Source: Ahrensia marina (lineage in GTDB: Bacteria; Pseudomonadota; Alphaproteobacteria; Rhizobiales; Rhizobiaceae). From it: DNA of 64,000 nucleotides. This document shows, one piece after another, positions 54,506 through 63,505 of this stretch. Location: positions 248,001-312,000 of the forward strand of contig NZ_JXMU01000001.1 in NCBI RefSeq assembly GCF_001293565.1, in the 5' to 3' direction. Each line of letters starts with the position of its first letter. Positions within the stretch are counted from its first letter, which is position 1. Under the pieces are notes generated by a model. That model was not told where the DNA came from. It saw only the letters and a program-made list of their open reading frames with translations, and made no database searches. The position numbers and the translations under genes were made by a program.

Positions 54506-55822
54506 ATGAAATCGTCTAATCGCCGCGCTGCATTTGCGTCGCTTGTTCTTTCTTGTCTTGCTGCCAGTCATTTTGCTGTTCCGGCGGCTTATGCAGCCAA
54601 CGCCGAACCGTGGACCATGCGCAGCGGCAGCGATAACGGGCGCTTTGAAGGTAAAACTGTCTCCGGACGTCATGCAAGTACAAAAGTCGATGACGATGTG
54701 CTCTCGGTTATCAAGGATGAAGCAACTGGCGGCGGTTTTCTGCGATTTGAATTGAACAGCAATGCGCGACTTTCCGAACAATATTCCTATGTATTCATTT
54801 ATGACGGTCCGAAAACCAGTTCGTCGAAACGTGTTCGGCTCAGAGCACCGGCTACCATTACGCCTGATCCGGACGGGACCGGCGGAACGATCGTTCTGGG
54901 TCTGACCGCATCCGATATCGCGACGTTGCAAAGTTACGACGGCAATATAATGGGTGTCGCTTATGCTGTTCAGGAACCGGGACGTTCCGGCCTTTCCGAC
55001 AAATCGTTTCTTTTTCTAGGCAAAGGGATCGCCGCAGCGCTAGCTGATCTTGGTTTGGACAAGCCAATTAAATATGCTGCGCTTGCCGTTCAAAACAGTG
55101 ACGGTACATTCGGTTACTCCTTCGATCATGAAACGCGCGAGCAAGCGGTGGCAAAAGCGAGCAACGAATGCCAGCAACATGGCGGCGATAATTGCGATAC
55201 AAAGCTTGTGCTTTCTGGCCCCGCCTGCATCGCTTATCACTCTGACCCCGATAGTAATGTTTATGGCTGGGGCTTTTCTACGGATCAAGGCGCAGCAACT
55301 AGCCGCGCGTCTGAAGAATGCACAAAGCGAAATGATAACAAAGTTTGCCGCTCGACAAGCTGGAGCTGTAATACCCGCATGGAAGCGCCAGTAAATGTCG
55401 TTTTCGAAGCCCCCAATAATTCCAAAGCCGGTGGTGGTGTGTGCCACGCAGTACTGAGTACGTACTGCAACAACTTTGAAAACATCCGAAATAATGGAAC
55501 CCTGATCAATGGCATCTATATCAATGCCGCTCTCAAGCAGCCGTTGGATTTCGAAGGATGCGGTACCGCCGGAAGGTCCAGCTTGTTGCTAGACTACAAA
55601 CGTGGCGGACAAATGCGCAAATCAGAATATGGCGCCGGTTTCACTGCTAACGAAAAAGCCGAAGTCCGAAAGATCCTTGAACGCTATCGTGATGTTGCAA
55701 CATCTGCGTACCCGGCTTGCCGACCAAATTCCGTCAAAATCGACGTATCAGAGAGAAAAGAAAGCGTGACCTGGAACCTAGATAAGAAATACTACAAAAA
55801 GATTATCGATATCGACTTTTAA
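54506..55822 (+). CDS. DUF4189-containing exported protein
   Basis: 438 residues with a signal peptide (LVLSCLAASHFAVPAAYAA). The first 150 residues form a beta-rich domain without a name I know. Residues about 188-290 are a DUF4189 domain: YAALAVQNSDGTFGYSFDHETREQAVAKAS (core SFDHETREQAVAKAS), then a second copy-like part with QGAATSRASEEC and several cysteines (NECQQH, NCDT, CTKRND, SWSCN). The C-terminus adds a cysteine-bearing region (CNNFENI, EGCGTAG, YPACRP). Periplasmic or outer-surface; function unknown. Confidence 0.82.
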   Translation: MKSSNRRAAFASLVLSCLAASHFAVPAAYAANAEPWTMRSGSDNGRFEGKTVSGRHASTKVDDDVLSVIKDEATGGGFLRFELNSNARLSEQYSYVFIYDGPKTSSSKRVRLRAPATITPDPDGTGGTIVLGLTASDIATLQSYDGNIMGVAYAVQEPGRSGLSDKSFLFLGKGIAAALADLGLDKPIKYAALAVQNSDGTFGYSFDHETREQAVAKASNECQQHGGDNCDTKLVLSGPACIAYHSDPDSNVYGWGFSTDQGAATSRASEECTKRNDNKVCRSTSWSCNTRMEAPVNVVFEAPNNSKAGGGVCHAVLSTYCNNFENIRNNGTLINGIYINAALKQPLDFEGCGTAGRSSLLLDYKRGGQMRKSEYGAGFTANEKAEVRKILERYRDVATSAYPACRPNSVKIDVSERKESVTWNLDKKYYKKIIDIDF

Positions 55823-55928
55823 TATGCGACACACGACCGCCGCAATCCGTTCAGATTGCGTTCAGACTGGGTTTTATAAAGTGGGATCATCAAAGAGGCG
55901 TTGCTGCCATCGCCCAAGGAGAATGAAG

Positions 55929-56471
55929 ATGAAAGCTTTAAAAACATCCATCGCCGCGCTTGCCGTTGCATCGACAAGCATTTTGCCCGTTGCGACACCT
56001 GCCAGCGCCCATGACCGCGGCTATTCGCATTATCATGGCGACAGCGGCTATCGCTGCGCACCGCGTGACCGTTACTGCCGCGACTTCTATCGCGACCGTG
56101 ACCGCCATTACAAACGCAAAGTCGTGCGCAAAAAACAGCGCAACCGCGATGGCGATGTTGCAGCCGGTGTTATTCTGGGTATCGTTGGCGGCGTCATCCT
56201 GAACGAAGTTGTGCGCGGCAGCCAGCAGCCGACCTATGTGCGTCCGCAGCCGCAATATCGCGCGCCAAGCTATAATAACAGCAATGTGTATCCGCCTGCC
56301 CCGCGCAAATCACAGCCGCGCGTTGTTCAATATGACAACGGCTACCGCTCATTGGAGCCGTGGACAGCCGGCTGGTACGAATATTGCGACGACCGCTACC
56401 GTTCGTTCAACGCCAAAACAGGCACATATCGCGGTTATGACGGTAAGGATCATTTCTGCGTAGCAAAATAA
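55929..56471 (+). CDS. BA14K family protein
   Basis: 180 residues from ATG 55929, with AAGGAGA at ideal distance; ATG 55923 and a longer upstream frame are less likely. Signal peptide to about ASA, then a basic region (DRDRHYKRKVVRKKQR), a glycine-rich membrane-like hairpin (GVILGIVGGVILNEVV), a Pro/Tyr/Asn-rich linker and the BA14K end motif YRSLEPWTAGWYEYCDDRYRSFNAKTGTYRGYDG (core WYEYCDDRYRSFNAKTGTY). This is a rhizobial cell-envelope protein first known from Brucella as an immunoreactive, lectin-like antigen. Confidence 0.92.
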   Translation: MKALKTSIAALAVASTSILPVATPASAHDRGYSHYHGDSGYRCAPRDRYCRDFYRDRDRHYKRKVVRKKQRNRDGDVAAGVILGIVGGVILNEVVRGSQQPTYVRPQPQYRAPSYNNSNVYPPAPRKSQPRVVQYDNGYRSLEPWTAGWYEYCDDRYRSFNAKTGTYRGYDGKDHFCVAK

Positions 56472-56503
56472 CTTATCCACCACGTCTGTGTGGGTGCTAG
56501 GGT

Positions 56504-56535
56504 GACCCGGGGCGAAGGCCTCGGGTCTTTTTTTT
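56504..56535 (+). terminator. Rho-independent terminator of the BA14K gene
   Basis: GACCCGGGGC at 56504-56513, loop GAAG, GCCTCGGGTC at 56518-56527 (one G-T pair), then an eight-base T-run. Confidence 0.9.
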
Positions 56536-56536
56536 G

Positions 56537-57178
56537 CTATGTCAGGAAAGGATTATTGCGCCGCTCTTCGCCGATCTTACCGCCCGGTCCGTGGCCGCAG
56601 ATAAAACCGACATCATCGCCAAGCGGCAGGACTTTGGTTTTGATCGAGTTGATCAGCGCTTCGTGGTCGCCGCCCGGCAAATCGGTACGGCCGATCGATC
56701 CGGAAAACAGAACATCGCCGACATGGGCGAACGCCGCCGCTTCATTGTAGAAAATCACATGGCCCGGCGCGTGGCCCGGACAATGATAGACGGCAAATTC
56801 ATGGCCCTCAAAGGATACAGTTTCGCCTTCATCCAGCCAGCGGTCCGGCACCACATTGCGAACCGTCGCCACGCCGAACATCTGCGCCTGTTTTTCCAAT
56901 GCTTCCAAAAGCGGCGCATCATCCTTATGCGGTCCGATAATCTCGACACCCAGCGCGTCTTTCAGATCCATCGCCCCGCCCGCATGATCGATATGGCCGT
57001 GGGTCAGCCAGATCGCATCGATTTGCAAGCCTTGCTCTTTGATCGCGCTCTGAATTTTTTCAACATCGCCGCCCGGATCAATCACCACCCCGCGCTTGGT
57101 TTCACTGTCAAACAAAATGGTACAATTCTGCTGAAAGGACGTGACGGGGACGATAATGCCTTGCAATTGGCCGCTCAT
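56537..57178 (-). CDS. Metallo-beta-lactamase-fold hydrolase (glyoxalase II-like)
   Basis: 213 residues from ATG 57178 (AGGAGCAG upstream); the frame stays open to 57286 through a terminator stem, which argues against the longer form. Metal motifs: LTHGHIDHAGG at about 58-68, CPGHAPGHVIF with the next histidine, GDVLFSGSIGRTDL and a final GHGPGG. This matches the YcbL-type short glyoxalase II group, which hydrolyses S-lactoylglutathione-like thioesters in the cytoplasm. Confidence 0.92.
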   Translation of the reverse strand: MSGQLQGIIVPVTSFQQNCTILFDSETKRGVVIDPGGDVEKIQSAIKEQGLQIDAIWLTHGHIDHAGGAMDLKDALGVEIIGPHKDDAPLLEALEKQAQMFGVATVRNVVPDRWLDEGETVSFEGHEFAVYHCPGHAPGHVIFYNEAAAFAHVGDVLFSGSIGRTDLPGGDHEALINSIKTKVLPLGDDVGFICGHGPGGKIGEERRNNPFLT

Positions 57179-57241
57179 ATTCTGCTCCTGATTTTTTATT
57201 CTTATGCAACAGCTCTCGGCGTCAGGTAAACTGCACGCAAC

Positions 57242-57268
57242 AAAAAAGGCGGCCCGAAGACCGCCTTT
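57242..57268 (-). terminator. Rho-independent terminator of ilvE
   Basis: AAAGGCGG at 57245-57252 pairs with CCGCCTTT at 57261-57268; on the minus strand a T-run (57247-57242) follows. Lies about 94 nt after the ilvE stop. Confidence 0.85.
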
Positions 57269-57361
57269 ATGTTCAACAATTGTCAACGAAAAATGAGACT
57301 AGCAACAGCCTGCCCACAGTAGAAACGGTTCTTATTGCAAATATGGGCAAGTATAATGATG

Positions 57362-58255
57362 TTATTCGGCAGCTTTTGCAGCAGCAGGATTTACCAGCGC
57401 AGTAAAGTCATTCATCAATGTTTCTGTTATTTCACCGGGGACAAAACGGTCCGCGCCGATCTCGGAAACCGGTGTGATTTCGGCAGCCGTTCCCGTCAGG
57501 AAACACTGCTCAAAGCCCGCAAGCTCTTCCGGCATGATCGTGCGTTCGATGACATTGATACCGCGGTCTTTTGCCAAGCCGATGACCGTGCGCCGTGTGA
57601 TGCCGTCAAGAAAGCAGTCCGGCGTTGGTGTGTGAATTTCACCGTCTTTGATAAAGAAAATATTGGCGCCGGTCGCCTCTGCAACATGACCGCGCCAGTC
57701 AAGCATCATCGCATCCGCATAACCTTTGGCTTCGGCAGCATGTTTAGAGATCGTACAGATCATGTAAACGCCCGCAGCTTTGGACTTGCTCGGCGCGGTT
57801 GCCGGATCAGGACGGCGATATTCAGCAACATCAAGGCGGATGCCTTTCAGTTTTTCTGCCGGAGAGAAATAGCTTGGCCATTCCCAAATCGCGATAGCAA
57901 GGTTGATCTTGTTCGATTGAGCCGAAATACCCATCATCTCGGAGCCGCGCCAGGCGACCGGCCGGACATAAGCGTCTTTCAAGCCCTGCTTTTGCAGGAG
58001 GCCCATACACGCATCATCGATTTCCTGAACAGAATAAGGAATTTCAAATCCGAGAATTTCCGCAGAACGGTGCAGACGTTCGTTATGTTCGGTCATCTTA
58101 AAGATTTTGCCGCCATAGGCGCGCTCACCTTCAAAAACCGAGCTGGCATAGTGCAAACCATGCGTCAGGACATGAACATTGGCGTCAGCCCATTTGACAT
58201 ATTCGCCATTCATCCAGATGTGGCCGTCTAATTTATCGAATGGAACACTTGCCAT
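57362..58255 (-). CDS. ilvE: Branched-chain amino acid aminotransferase
   Basis: 297 residues of fold-type IV PLP enzyme: GLHYASSVFEGERAYGG near residue 33, VRPVAWRG, the lysine in PSKSKAAGVYM (about 152-162), EATGANIFFIKDGEIHTP and DGITRRTVIGLAKD. It makes or degrades valine, leucine and isoleucine with glutamate in the cytoplasm. Divergent from the MarR gene; the 113-bp gap holds both promoters. Closed by a strong terminator. Confidence 0.95.
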   Translation of the reverse strand: MASVPFDKLDGHIWMNGEYVKWADANVHVLTHGLHYASSVFEGERAYGGKIFKMTEHNERLHRSAEILGFEIPYSVQEIDDACMGLLQKQGLKDAYVRPVAWRGSEMMGISAQSNKINLAIAIWEWPSYFSPAEKLKGIRLDVAEYRRPDPATAPSKSKAAGVYMICTISKHAAEAKGYADAMMLDWRGHVAEATGANIFFIKDGEIHTPTPDCFLDGITRRTVIGLAKDRGINVIERTIMPEELAGFEQCFLTGTAAEITPVSEIGADRFVPGEITETLMNDFTALVNPAAAKAAE

Positions 58256-58368
58256 TTGTCTTTTCCCGTCAATATTTGTGAGTCATTGGAAATGACGGTT
58301 ACACCGCATCGAAATTATGTCAATATGGCTGACATAATTTAAATTATTAAAGACAGTGTTGAGTCATT

Positions 58369-58842
58369 ATGCCGACTAATTCAGATAAAGATGCCAGAGA
58401 TACCTCAAAAATCAACACGATAATAGAATTGTTGTTCTTCGCCTATCGCGATTTCACAGCGGATCCGGACGAAATACTCAGCGCGTTGGGCTTTGGCCGC
58501 GCGCACCACCGCGTACTACATTTCGTTGATCGCAAGCAGGGACTAACAGTTGCCGAACTGCTTGATCTTTTGGGCATCACAAAACAAAGCTTGGCGCGTG
58601 TCCTCAAGCAATTGGTCGACGGAAACTATATAGAGCAGCGTGAAGGGCCTAATGACCGCAGACAACGTGAACTCTATTTAACAAATACTGGCAGTATACT
58701 GATCGAAGATTTAAGAAGGCCACAGTCTCGCCGCATATGCGAAGCATTGGCAAATTCGGGTCACGGGGAGGATGATGCTATAAGGTTCCTGTCGTCCATG
58801 ATAGGACCGCACGCAAAGCATCAAATAGAAACACTGGAATAG
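58369..58842 (+). CDS. MarR-family regulator (PetP-like)
   Basis: 157 residues with a winged helix: VAELLDLLGITKQSLARVLKQLVDGNYIEQREGPNDRRQR (core GITKQSLARVLKQL and GPNDRRQRELYLT). First of three same-strand genes (MarR, response regulator, kinase). A MarR-like gene directly before an OmpR-type regulator is the layout of petP-petR in Rhodobacter capsulatus, required for cytochrome bc1 expression there; I use that only as a comparison. Divergent from ilvE. Confidence 0.88.
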   Translation: MPTNSDKDARDTSKINTIIELLFFAYRDFTADPDEILSALGFGRAHHRVLHFVDRKQGLTVAELLDLLGITKQSLARVLKQLVDGNYIEQREGPNDRRQRELYLTNTGSILIEDLRRPQSRRICEALANSGHGEDDAIRFLSSMIGPHAKHQIETLE

Positions 58843-58868
58843 GGCTATTCCAAAAGAAAGATGATCTG

Positions 58869-59582
58869 ATGGCAGAAACAGCAATGACCAATGCAATTCA
58901 TGATGAAGCCCACCATATTCTCGTCGTTGACGACGATACCCGCATTCGCGAATTGCTCACCGAATTCCTGTCGCGCAATAATTACCGCGTTACCGCAGCC
59001 GAAAGCGCGGCGGATGCGCGCCGAAAAATGGTAGGACTTGAATTCGATCTTCTTATTCTGGATGTGATGATGCCGGGAGAAGATGGCGTATCATTTGCCC
59101 GCGCCATGCGCGAAGAACTGCGTGATGTGCCAATATTGATGCTGACGGCACGCTCGGAAACAGAAGAGCGCATTGAAGGTCTCGAGGCTGGTGCCGACGA
59201 TTATTTATCAAAACCGTTTGATCCGCGCGAACTTCTGTTACGGGTTTCCAATATTGTACGCCGCACCGCGGCAACCGAATTGCCTGCGATTGAACAGGTC
59301 GTTTTCGGCCCCTATTCTTTTTTCATCAGCAAACGCGAATTAAAAAAGAACGGAGAGCCGGTCAAACTGACAGACCGCGAGCGCAATATTATGGTGCGTT
59401 TTGCCAACACGCCCGGCGATACGATCCCGCGTCACGAACTGGTTGAAGATGCAACCGAAATTGGCGAACGCACGATCGACGTGCAGATCAACCGCCTGCG
59501 CAGAAAGGTCGAAGATGATCCGGCCAACCCGCGCTACCTTCAAACTGTGCGTGGAATAGGCTACCGTCTTTGCATTGAGTAA
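58869..59582 (+). CDS. OmpR-type response regulator (PetR-like)
   Basis: 237 residues. Receiver domain with the acidic pair at 21-23 (VVDDD), phosphorylation site D65 in LLILDVMMPG, and the switch lysine in LSKPFDP. The C-terminal winged helix ends with QINRLRRKVEDDPANPRYLQTVRGIGYRL (core INRLRRKVEDDP). Located 26 nt after the MarR gene and 39 nt before the kinase gene, thus one operon. Target genes unknown. Confidence 0.94.
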   Translation: MAETAMTNAIHDEAHHILVVDDDTRIRELLTEFLSRNNYRVTAAESAADARRKMVGLEFDLLILDVMMPGEDGVSFARAMREELRDVPILMLTARSETEERIEGLEAGADDYLSKPFDPRELLLRVSNIVRRTAATELPAIEQVVFGPYSFFISKRELKKNGEPVKLTDRERNIMVRFANTPGDTIPRHELVEDATEIGERTIDVQINRLRRKVEDDPANPRYLQTVRGIGYRLCIE

Positions 59583-59621
59583 AGCACAGTAGCGAACAAA
59601 GAACTGGATCAAAAAGGCGCG

Positions 59622-61043
59622 ATGAACGACATAGCGACACCACCCACCGCGCCGCGCAAACGCCGTCCCCTTATGGTGCGCTTAAAACGTTTCACCCGCT
59701 ATAGCATGATACGCTTGCGCCAATGGTCATCAAGGCTGACATTGTCGCTGCCGCGCGGCCTATATGCCCGTTCGTTGATTATTATCATAGCACCGATGGT
59801 TCTGCTTCAATCGGTTATCGCCTTTGTGTTCATGGAAAGGCACTGGCAAACGGTAACCCAGCGCCTTTCAACCGCCGTTACGCGCGATATTGCAGCCATT
59901 ATTGAAATTCTGGATACCTATCCACAGGACGAAGATTATCTCAACGTCATCACCCTGGCGCGTGAGAAGCTGGCTCTTAACATTGCTATTCTGCCCCCTG
60001 ACCCTTTACCGGGCCCGGCCCCCAAGCCGTTCTTTTCCATCCTTGATAGTATTCTTAGCCAAGAAATAACAAACCAGATCGGTAAACCGTTCTGGATTGA
60101 TACGGTGGGCAATTCCAATTTGGTTGAAATCCGTATTCAGCTTGAAGACAAGGTACTGCGCGTATTTGCCAAACGAAGTCAGGCCTATGCGTCCAATACG
60201 CATATTTTCCTGTTATGGATGGTAGGCACCTCCTTGGTACTCCTGTTCATTGCGATTTTGTTTTTGCGTAACCAGATCCGCCCCATACAGCGTCTTGCCG
60301 ATGCGGCTGACGATTTTGGCAAGGGCCGTGCACTGCCGGCGGACTTCAGGCCGCGCGGCGCCATAGAAGTGCGGCGCGCCGGTCTGGCATTTATCAAAAT
60401 GCGTGAGCGAATTGAAAAGCAGATAGAACAGCGCACCGAGATGCTTACCGGCGTCAGTCACGATTTACGCACCATCCTCACCCGCTTCAAACTGCAACTG
60501 GCATTGCAAGAACCTTCGAAAGAAATGGAAGCGCTGGAAAAAGACATCGCCGATATGCAGTCCATGCTCGAAGGCTATATGGATTTTGCCAAAGGTGAAG
60601 TTGAGGAAGAAACCGGCGAGGTTGATCTGGCGGTTATGATCGCTTCATTTGAAGAAGAAGCCAGAATTCGCAAGCACCGAATGAAAGCAAATATTGTTGG
60701 CCGCAAAGACATCGTTGTGCGGCCCGTTGCTTTTCGACGGCTGCTGGAAAACGTTATTTCTAACTCATTCCGCTATGCGACCCGCACCGAGATCGTTGCC
60801 CGTAATGCAAAAGGGCGCTTGACGCTTTTTGTCGATGATAACGGCCCGGGCATTCCCAAGGATAAACGCGAGGAAGTGTTCAAGCCGTTCTACCGTCTGG
60901 ATGAAGCACGCAATCTTGATGAATCAGGCACGGGACTGGGACTAGCCATTGCCCGCGATATTGCCCGCAGGCATGGTGGTAATATCACACTTGAAGACAG
61001 CACGCTTGGCGGGCTTCAGGTGATTGTCGATATTCCGGTATAA
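59622..61043 (+). CDS. Sensor histidine kinase (EnvZ-like)
   Basis: 473 residues. Two transmembrane helices (about 50-70 and 196-216) enclose a periplasmic sensor of about 125 residues; HAMP follows (RNQIRPIQRLADAADDFGKGR). H280 in GVSHDLRTILTRF is the phosphoacceptor; the ATPase has N box NVISNSFRYA, G1 DDNGPGIP, F box FKPFYRLDEARN and G2 GTGLGLAIA. Partner of the response regulator just upstream. Signal unknown. Confidence 0.94.
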   Translation: MNDIATPPTAPRKRRPLMVRLKRFTRYSMIRLRQWSSRLTLSLPRGLYARSLIIIIAPMVLLQSVIAFVFMERHWQTVTQRLSTAVTRDIAAIIEILDTYPQDEDYLNVITLAREKLALNIAILPPDPLPGPAPKPFFSILDSILSQEITNQIGKPFWIDTVGNSNLVEIRIQLEDKVLRVFAKRSQAYASNTHIFLLWMVGTSLVLLFIAILFLRNQIRPIQRLADAADDFGKGRALPADFRPRGAIEVRRAGLAFIKMRERIEKQIEQRTEMLTGVSHDLRTILTRFKLQLALQEPSKEMEALEKDIADMQSMLEGYMDFAKGEVEEETGEVDLAVMIASFEEEARIRKHRMKANIVGRKDIVVRPVAFRRLLENVISNSFRYATRTEIVARNAKGRLTLFVDDNGPGIPKDKREEVFKPFYRLDEARNLDESGTGLGLAIARDIARRHGGNITLEDSTLGGLQVIVDIPV

Positions 61044-61091
61044 GGAAGATACGGATGCACGTGAGATAGGAGCATATCCAGTGCGGATGCT

Positions 61092-61433
61092 CTAAATCAG
61101 CCGTCGCCCGTTAGGCACATTCTTGTCAGTCGATGCCAGCACAATCGCGCCCTGCTCGTCTTCAAAGCCGAGCGTCAAAACTTCCGACATAAGCGGGCCA
61201 ATCTGACGCGGCGGGAAATTGACAACAGCCATCACCTGGCGACCGACAAGATCTTCAGGCGTGTAGTGGACAGTAATCTGCGCCGATGATTTTTTCACAC
61301 CGATCTCATCGCCAAAATCAATACGCATTTTGATGGCGGGTTTACGCGCTTCTGGAAAAGGTTCGGCCTCAATGATTGTACCGGTGCGAATATCCACCTT
61401 CATGTAATCGTCAAAGGTAATCTGCTCAGTCAT
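61092..61433 (-). CDS. csaA: tRNA-binding protein, CsaA family
   Basis: 113 residues: an OB-fold tRNA-binding domain of the EMAP/CsaA type (YMKVDIRTGTIIEAEPFPEARKPAIKMRIDFG, core VDIRTGTIIEAEPFPEARKP; VNFPPRQIGPLMSEVLTLGF). In Bacillus the protein has chaperone activity linked to protein export; tRNA binding is the more general property. Starts eleven bases after the YbjN-like gene, so the two may be co-transcribed. Confidence 0.93.
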   Translation of the reverse strand: MTEQITFDDYMKVDIRTGTIIEAEPFPEARKPAIKMRIDFGDEIGVKKSSAQITVHYTPEDLVGRQVMAVVNFPPRQIGPLMSEVLTLGFEDEQGAIVLASTDKNVPNGRRLI

Positions 61434-61444
61434 AACCGGCTTTC

Positions 61445-61957
61445 TCAGGCTTCGCCTTGTGTTTCAAACATCGCATGATCAAGCGCGTTGCGCGCTGATG
61501 CGCCAGACCAGACAACGGTTTGGAAGGCTTGGAAATAGCTCTCACAGCTTTCAAGCGCGCTTGTCAGCATCACTTCAATCTGCCCCTGCGTCGGCTCGGC
61601 GCCGCCAGCCAGAAGAAGCGAATGGCGGAACATGATCGCGCCCTCTTTTTCCCAGAAGTCAAAATGTCCCATGAGCAATTGTTCATTGATAAGCGAGAGC
61701 AGCTTTAAAAGCTCCACCGTGCGCGCTTTGCTGACTGTGATATCGAATGCACATGCGAAATGCAGTGATTCAAAATCCGGCATCCACGCATAGGACACAT
61801 GGTAGTTGGTCCAGTGTCCCGCAACAGCGATGGCGATCTCGTCATCGCCGGTGCGCTCGAAGTTCCACTCTCGCGCATAAGCAATGTGTTCGATCACATC
61901 CACCGGATGGGCAACACGTTCAACTTCGAAATCCAAAAGGCTCATTTGGTCCTGCAT
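61445..61957 (-). CDS. YbjN domain protein
   Basis: 170 residues in the fold of type III secretion chaperones and YbjN: VIEHIAYAREWNFERTGDDEIAIAVAGHWTNYHVSYAWMPDFESLHFAC (core GHWTNYHVSYAWMPDFE) followed by KLLSLINEQLLMGHFDFWEKEGAIMFRHSLLL. Alphaproteobacterial YbjN-like proteins of this length are conserved but of unknown role, probably protein binding. Upstream of csaA in a likely two-gene operon. Confidence 0.9.
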   Translation of the reverse strand: MQDQMSLLDFEVERVAHPVDVIEHIAYAREWNFERTGDDEIAIAVAGHWTNYHVSYAWMPDFESLHFACAFDITVSKARTVELLKLLSLINEQLLMGHFDFWEKEGAIMFRHSLLLAGGAEPTQGQIEVMLTSALESCESYFQAFQTVVWSGASARNALDHAMFETQGEA

Positions 61958-62205
61958 TCATCAAGGTTCCAGTGATCGATAAAGCGTGACGGTTTTTAAG
62001 TTGCCGCCGTTACTTCATCGCGAATCAATCAATAGATTCAGCATATTGATAGGACTCGCAGTTAAAACCCCATCACAGGTGACAAAAGCAAATGAGCTGT
62101 GGATTGCACTGCATTGTTGACGCAGCAACAGGCCCTAAGGGATTCAACGCGTTGCGTTTTTTAAAAAGAATCCACAGGCCAAAAAAATTTAAATAAAATT
62201 GTGAA

Positions 62206-62230
62206 CTGCCGCAGCCTGACTCAGCGGCAG
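62206..62230 (-). terminator. Possible terminator of ubiK
   Basis: CTGCCGC at 62206-62212 pairs with GCGGCAG at 62224-62230; on the minus strand it is followed by an A/T-rich stretch but not a clean T-run. A competing stem (GCCTG with CAGGC) overlaps. Confidence 0.45.
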
Positions 62231-62240
62231 GCTCAAGCGT

Positions 62241-62507
62241 TCACTTTTTGGACTCAAGCTTTGCAAGCCGCGCTTCCAAATCAGCAACTTTTGCCTCAAG
62301 CGCATCATTAACGTCGCGCGCTTTCACCGCCATTTCTTTGACCGCGTCAAACTCTTCGCGCTGGACCAGATCCATCGACGATAGAAAGCGGTCGGCCTGT
62401 GCCTGAAAAATGGTTTCCGCCTCACGCTTCATACCTTGCGCAGCCCCTGCCGCATCCGTCATCAACCGGGCGAAATCATCAAAAATTCTATTGGGTCCAT
62501 TGGTCAT
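62241..62507 (-). CDS. ubiK: Ubiquinone biosynthesis accessory factor UbiK (BMFP domain)
   Basis: 88 residues: an amphipathic helix (NRIFDDFARLMTDAAGAAQGMKRE, core FDDFARLMTDAAGAAQG) and a coiled coil ending VADLEARLAKLESKK. This is the BMFP/UbiK layout; the protein assists the UbiJ-containing ubiquinone complex and binds lipids. Length is typical. Divergent from lgt. Confidence 0.9.
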   Translation of the reverse strand: MTNGPNRIFDDFARLMTDAAGAAQGMKREAETIFQAQADRFLSSMDLVQREEFDAVKEMAVKARDVNDALEAKVADLEARLAKLESKK

Positions 62508-62629
62508 GGTGTTGTTTCCTTGTGTTATAAACTATCTATGGTCGCGGCAAATAGTTTGCAAGACAAGGCAGACCGCCATAATGACGCGTCATAGGTGATT
62601 TAGTAGGTCATCTGAGTTAAACCTGAACA

Positions 62630-63505
62630 ATGAGTGCCCTGATGTTTCCTATCGCACTGCCACAACTCGCACTAACCTTTCCCAATCTTGACCCTGTTCT
62701 TTTTCAGATAGGTCCGATTGCAATCCGCTGGTATTCGCTAAGCTACATTGTCGGTATCGTTCTGGGTTGGCTGTATGCCAGATCGATTGTCCGCAATAAC
62801 CGTTTGTGGAACGGACAATCACCGATCACTGAAACGGACATGGATGATTTCATGCTCTGGGCAACCATCGGCACCGTGCTTGGTGGTCGGCTCGGCTATG
62901 TCTTCTTTTATGACTTTGCCGGTTTTATCGACAATCCGGTGACCATATTCCAAATTTGGCAGGGCGGCATGTCATTCCATGGCGGCTTTCTTGGCGTCAC
63001 ATTGGCGATGATCCTGTTTGCGCGCACCCGTAAAATTCCTGTCTGGTGCCTGTTTGATGTCATCGCAACAGTTGTGCCCATTGGCATCGGTCTCGGGCGC
63101 ATCGCCAATTTTATCAATGGCGAATTATGGGGACGTGTTTCTGATGTGCCATGGGCAATGGTCTTTCCAACCGGCGGCCCTGAGCCGCGCCATCCAAGCC
63201 AGCTCTATGAGGCAGCATTGGAGGGCGTGCTGCTTCTCACAGTGCTTTTCATTGCGGTTTATGGCTTTAAAGCGCTGCATCGTCCGCGCCTTGCGACGGG
63301 CATCTTCGTTGGCGGGTATGGCATTGCGCGCACAATCGTCGAGTTTTTCAGAGAGCCGGACGCACATATCGGCTATCTTTTAGGCGACTGGTTCACCATG
63401 GGTATGCTGCTTTCATTACCGATGGTTATCATCGGCGTCGCACTGATCGTCTCCGCTCGTAAAGTTGAATATCTGGCACCAGAAAGCGATCATGAACCCG
63501 CTTAA
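62630..63505 (+). CDS. lgt: Prolipoprotein diacylglyceryl transferase
   Basis: 291 residues with seven membrane helices. Key motifs are [28 protein letters not shown] (the essential histidine region) and [14 protein letters not shown], the Lgt signature. It transfers diacylglycerol from phosphatidylglycerol to the cysteine of lipoproteins, so it serves the lipoproteins encoded here (entericidin-like, extensin-like). Its 3' end overlaps the next gene by 14 bases. Confidence 0.95.
   Translation: MSALMFPIALPQLALTFPNLDPVLFQIGPIAIRWYSLSYIVGIVLGWLYARSIVRNNRLWNGQSPITETDMDDFMLWATIGTVLGGRLGYVFFYDFAGFIDNPVTIFQIWQGGMSFHGGFLGVTLAMILFARTRKIPVWCLFDVIATVVPIGIGLGRIANFINGELWGRVSDVPWAMVFPTGGPEPRHPSQLYEAALEGVLLLTVLFIAVYGFKALHRPRLATGIFVGGYGIARTIVEFFREPDAHIGYLLGDWFTMGMLLSLPMVIIGVALIVSARKVEYLAPESDHEPA

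Noticed and set aside
57335-58231. Open frame of 298 codons opposite ilvE
   Set aside because: It mirrors the ilvE codon phase; the encoded sequence has no family resemblance and no start signal.
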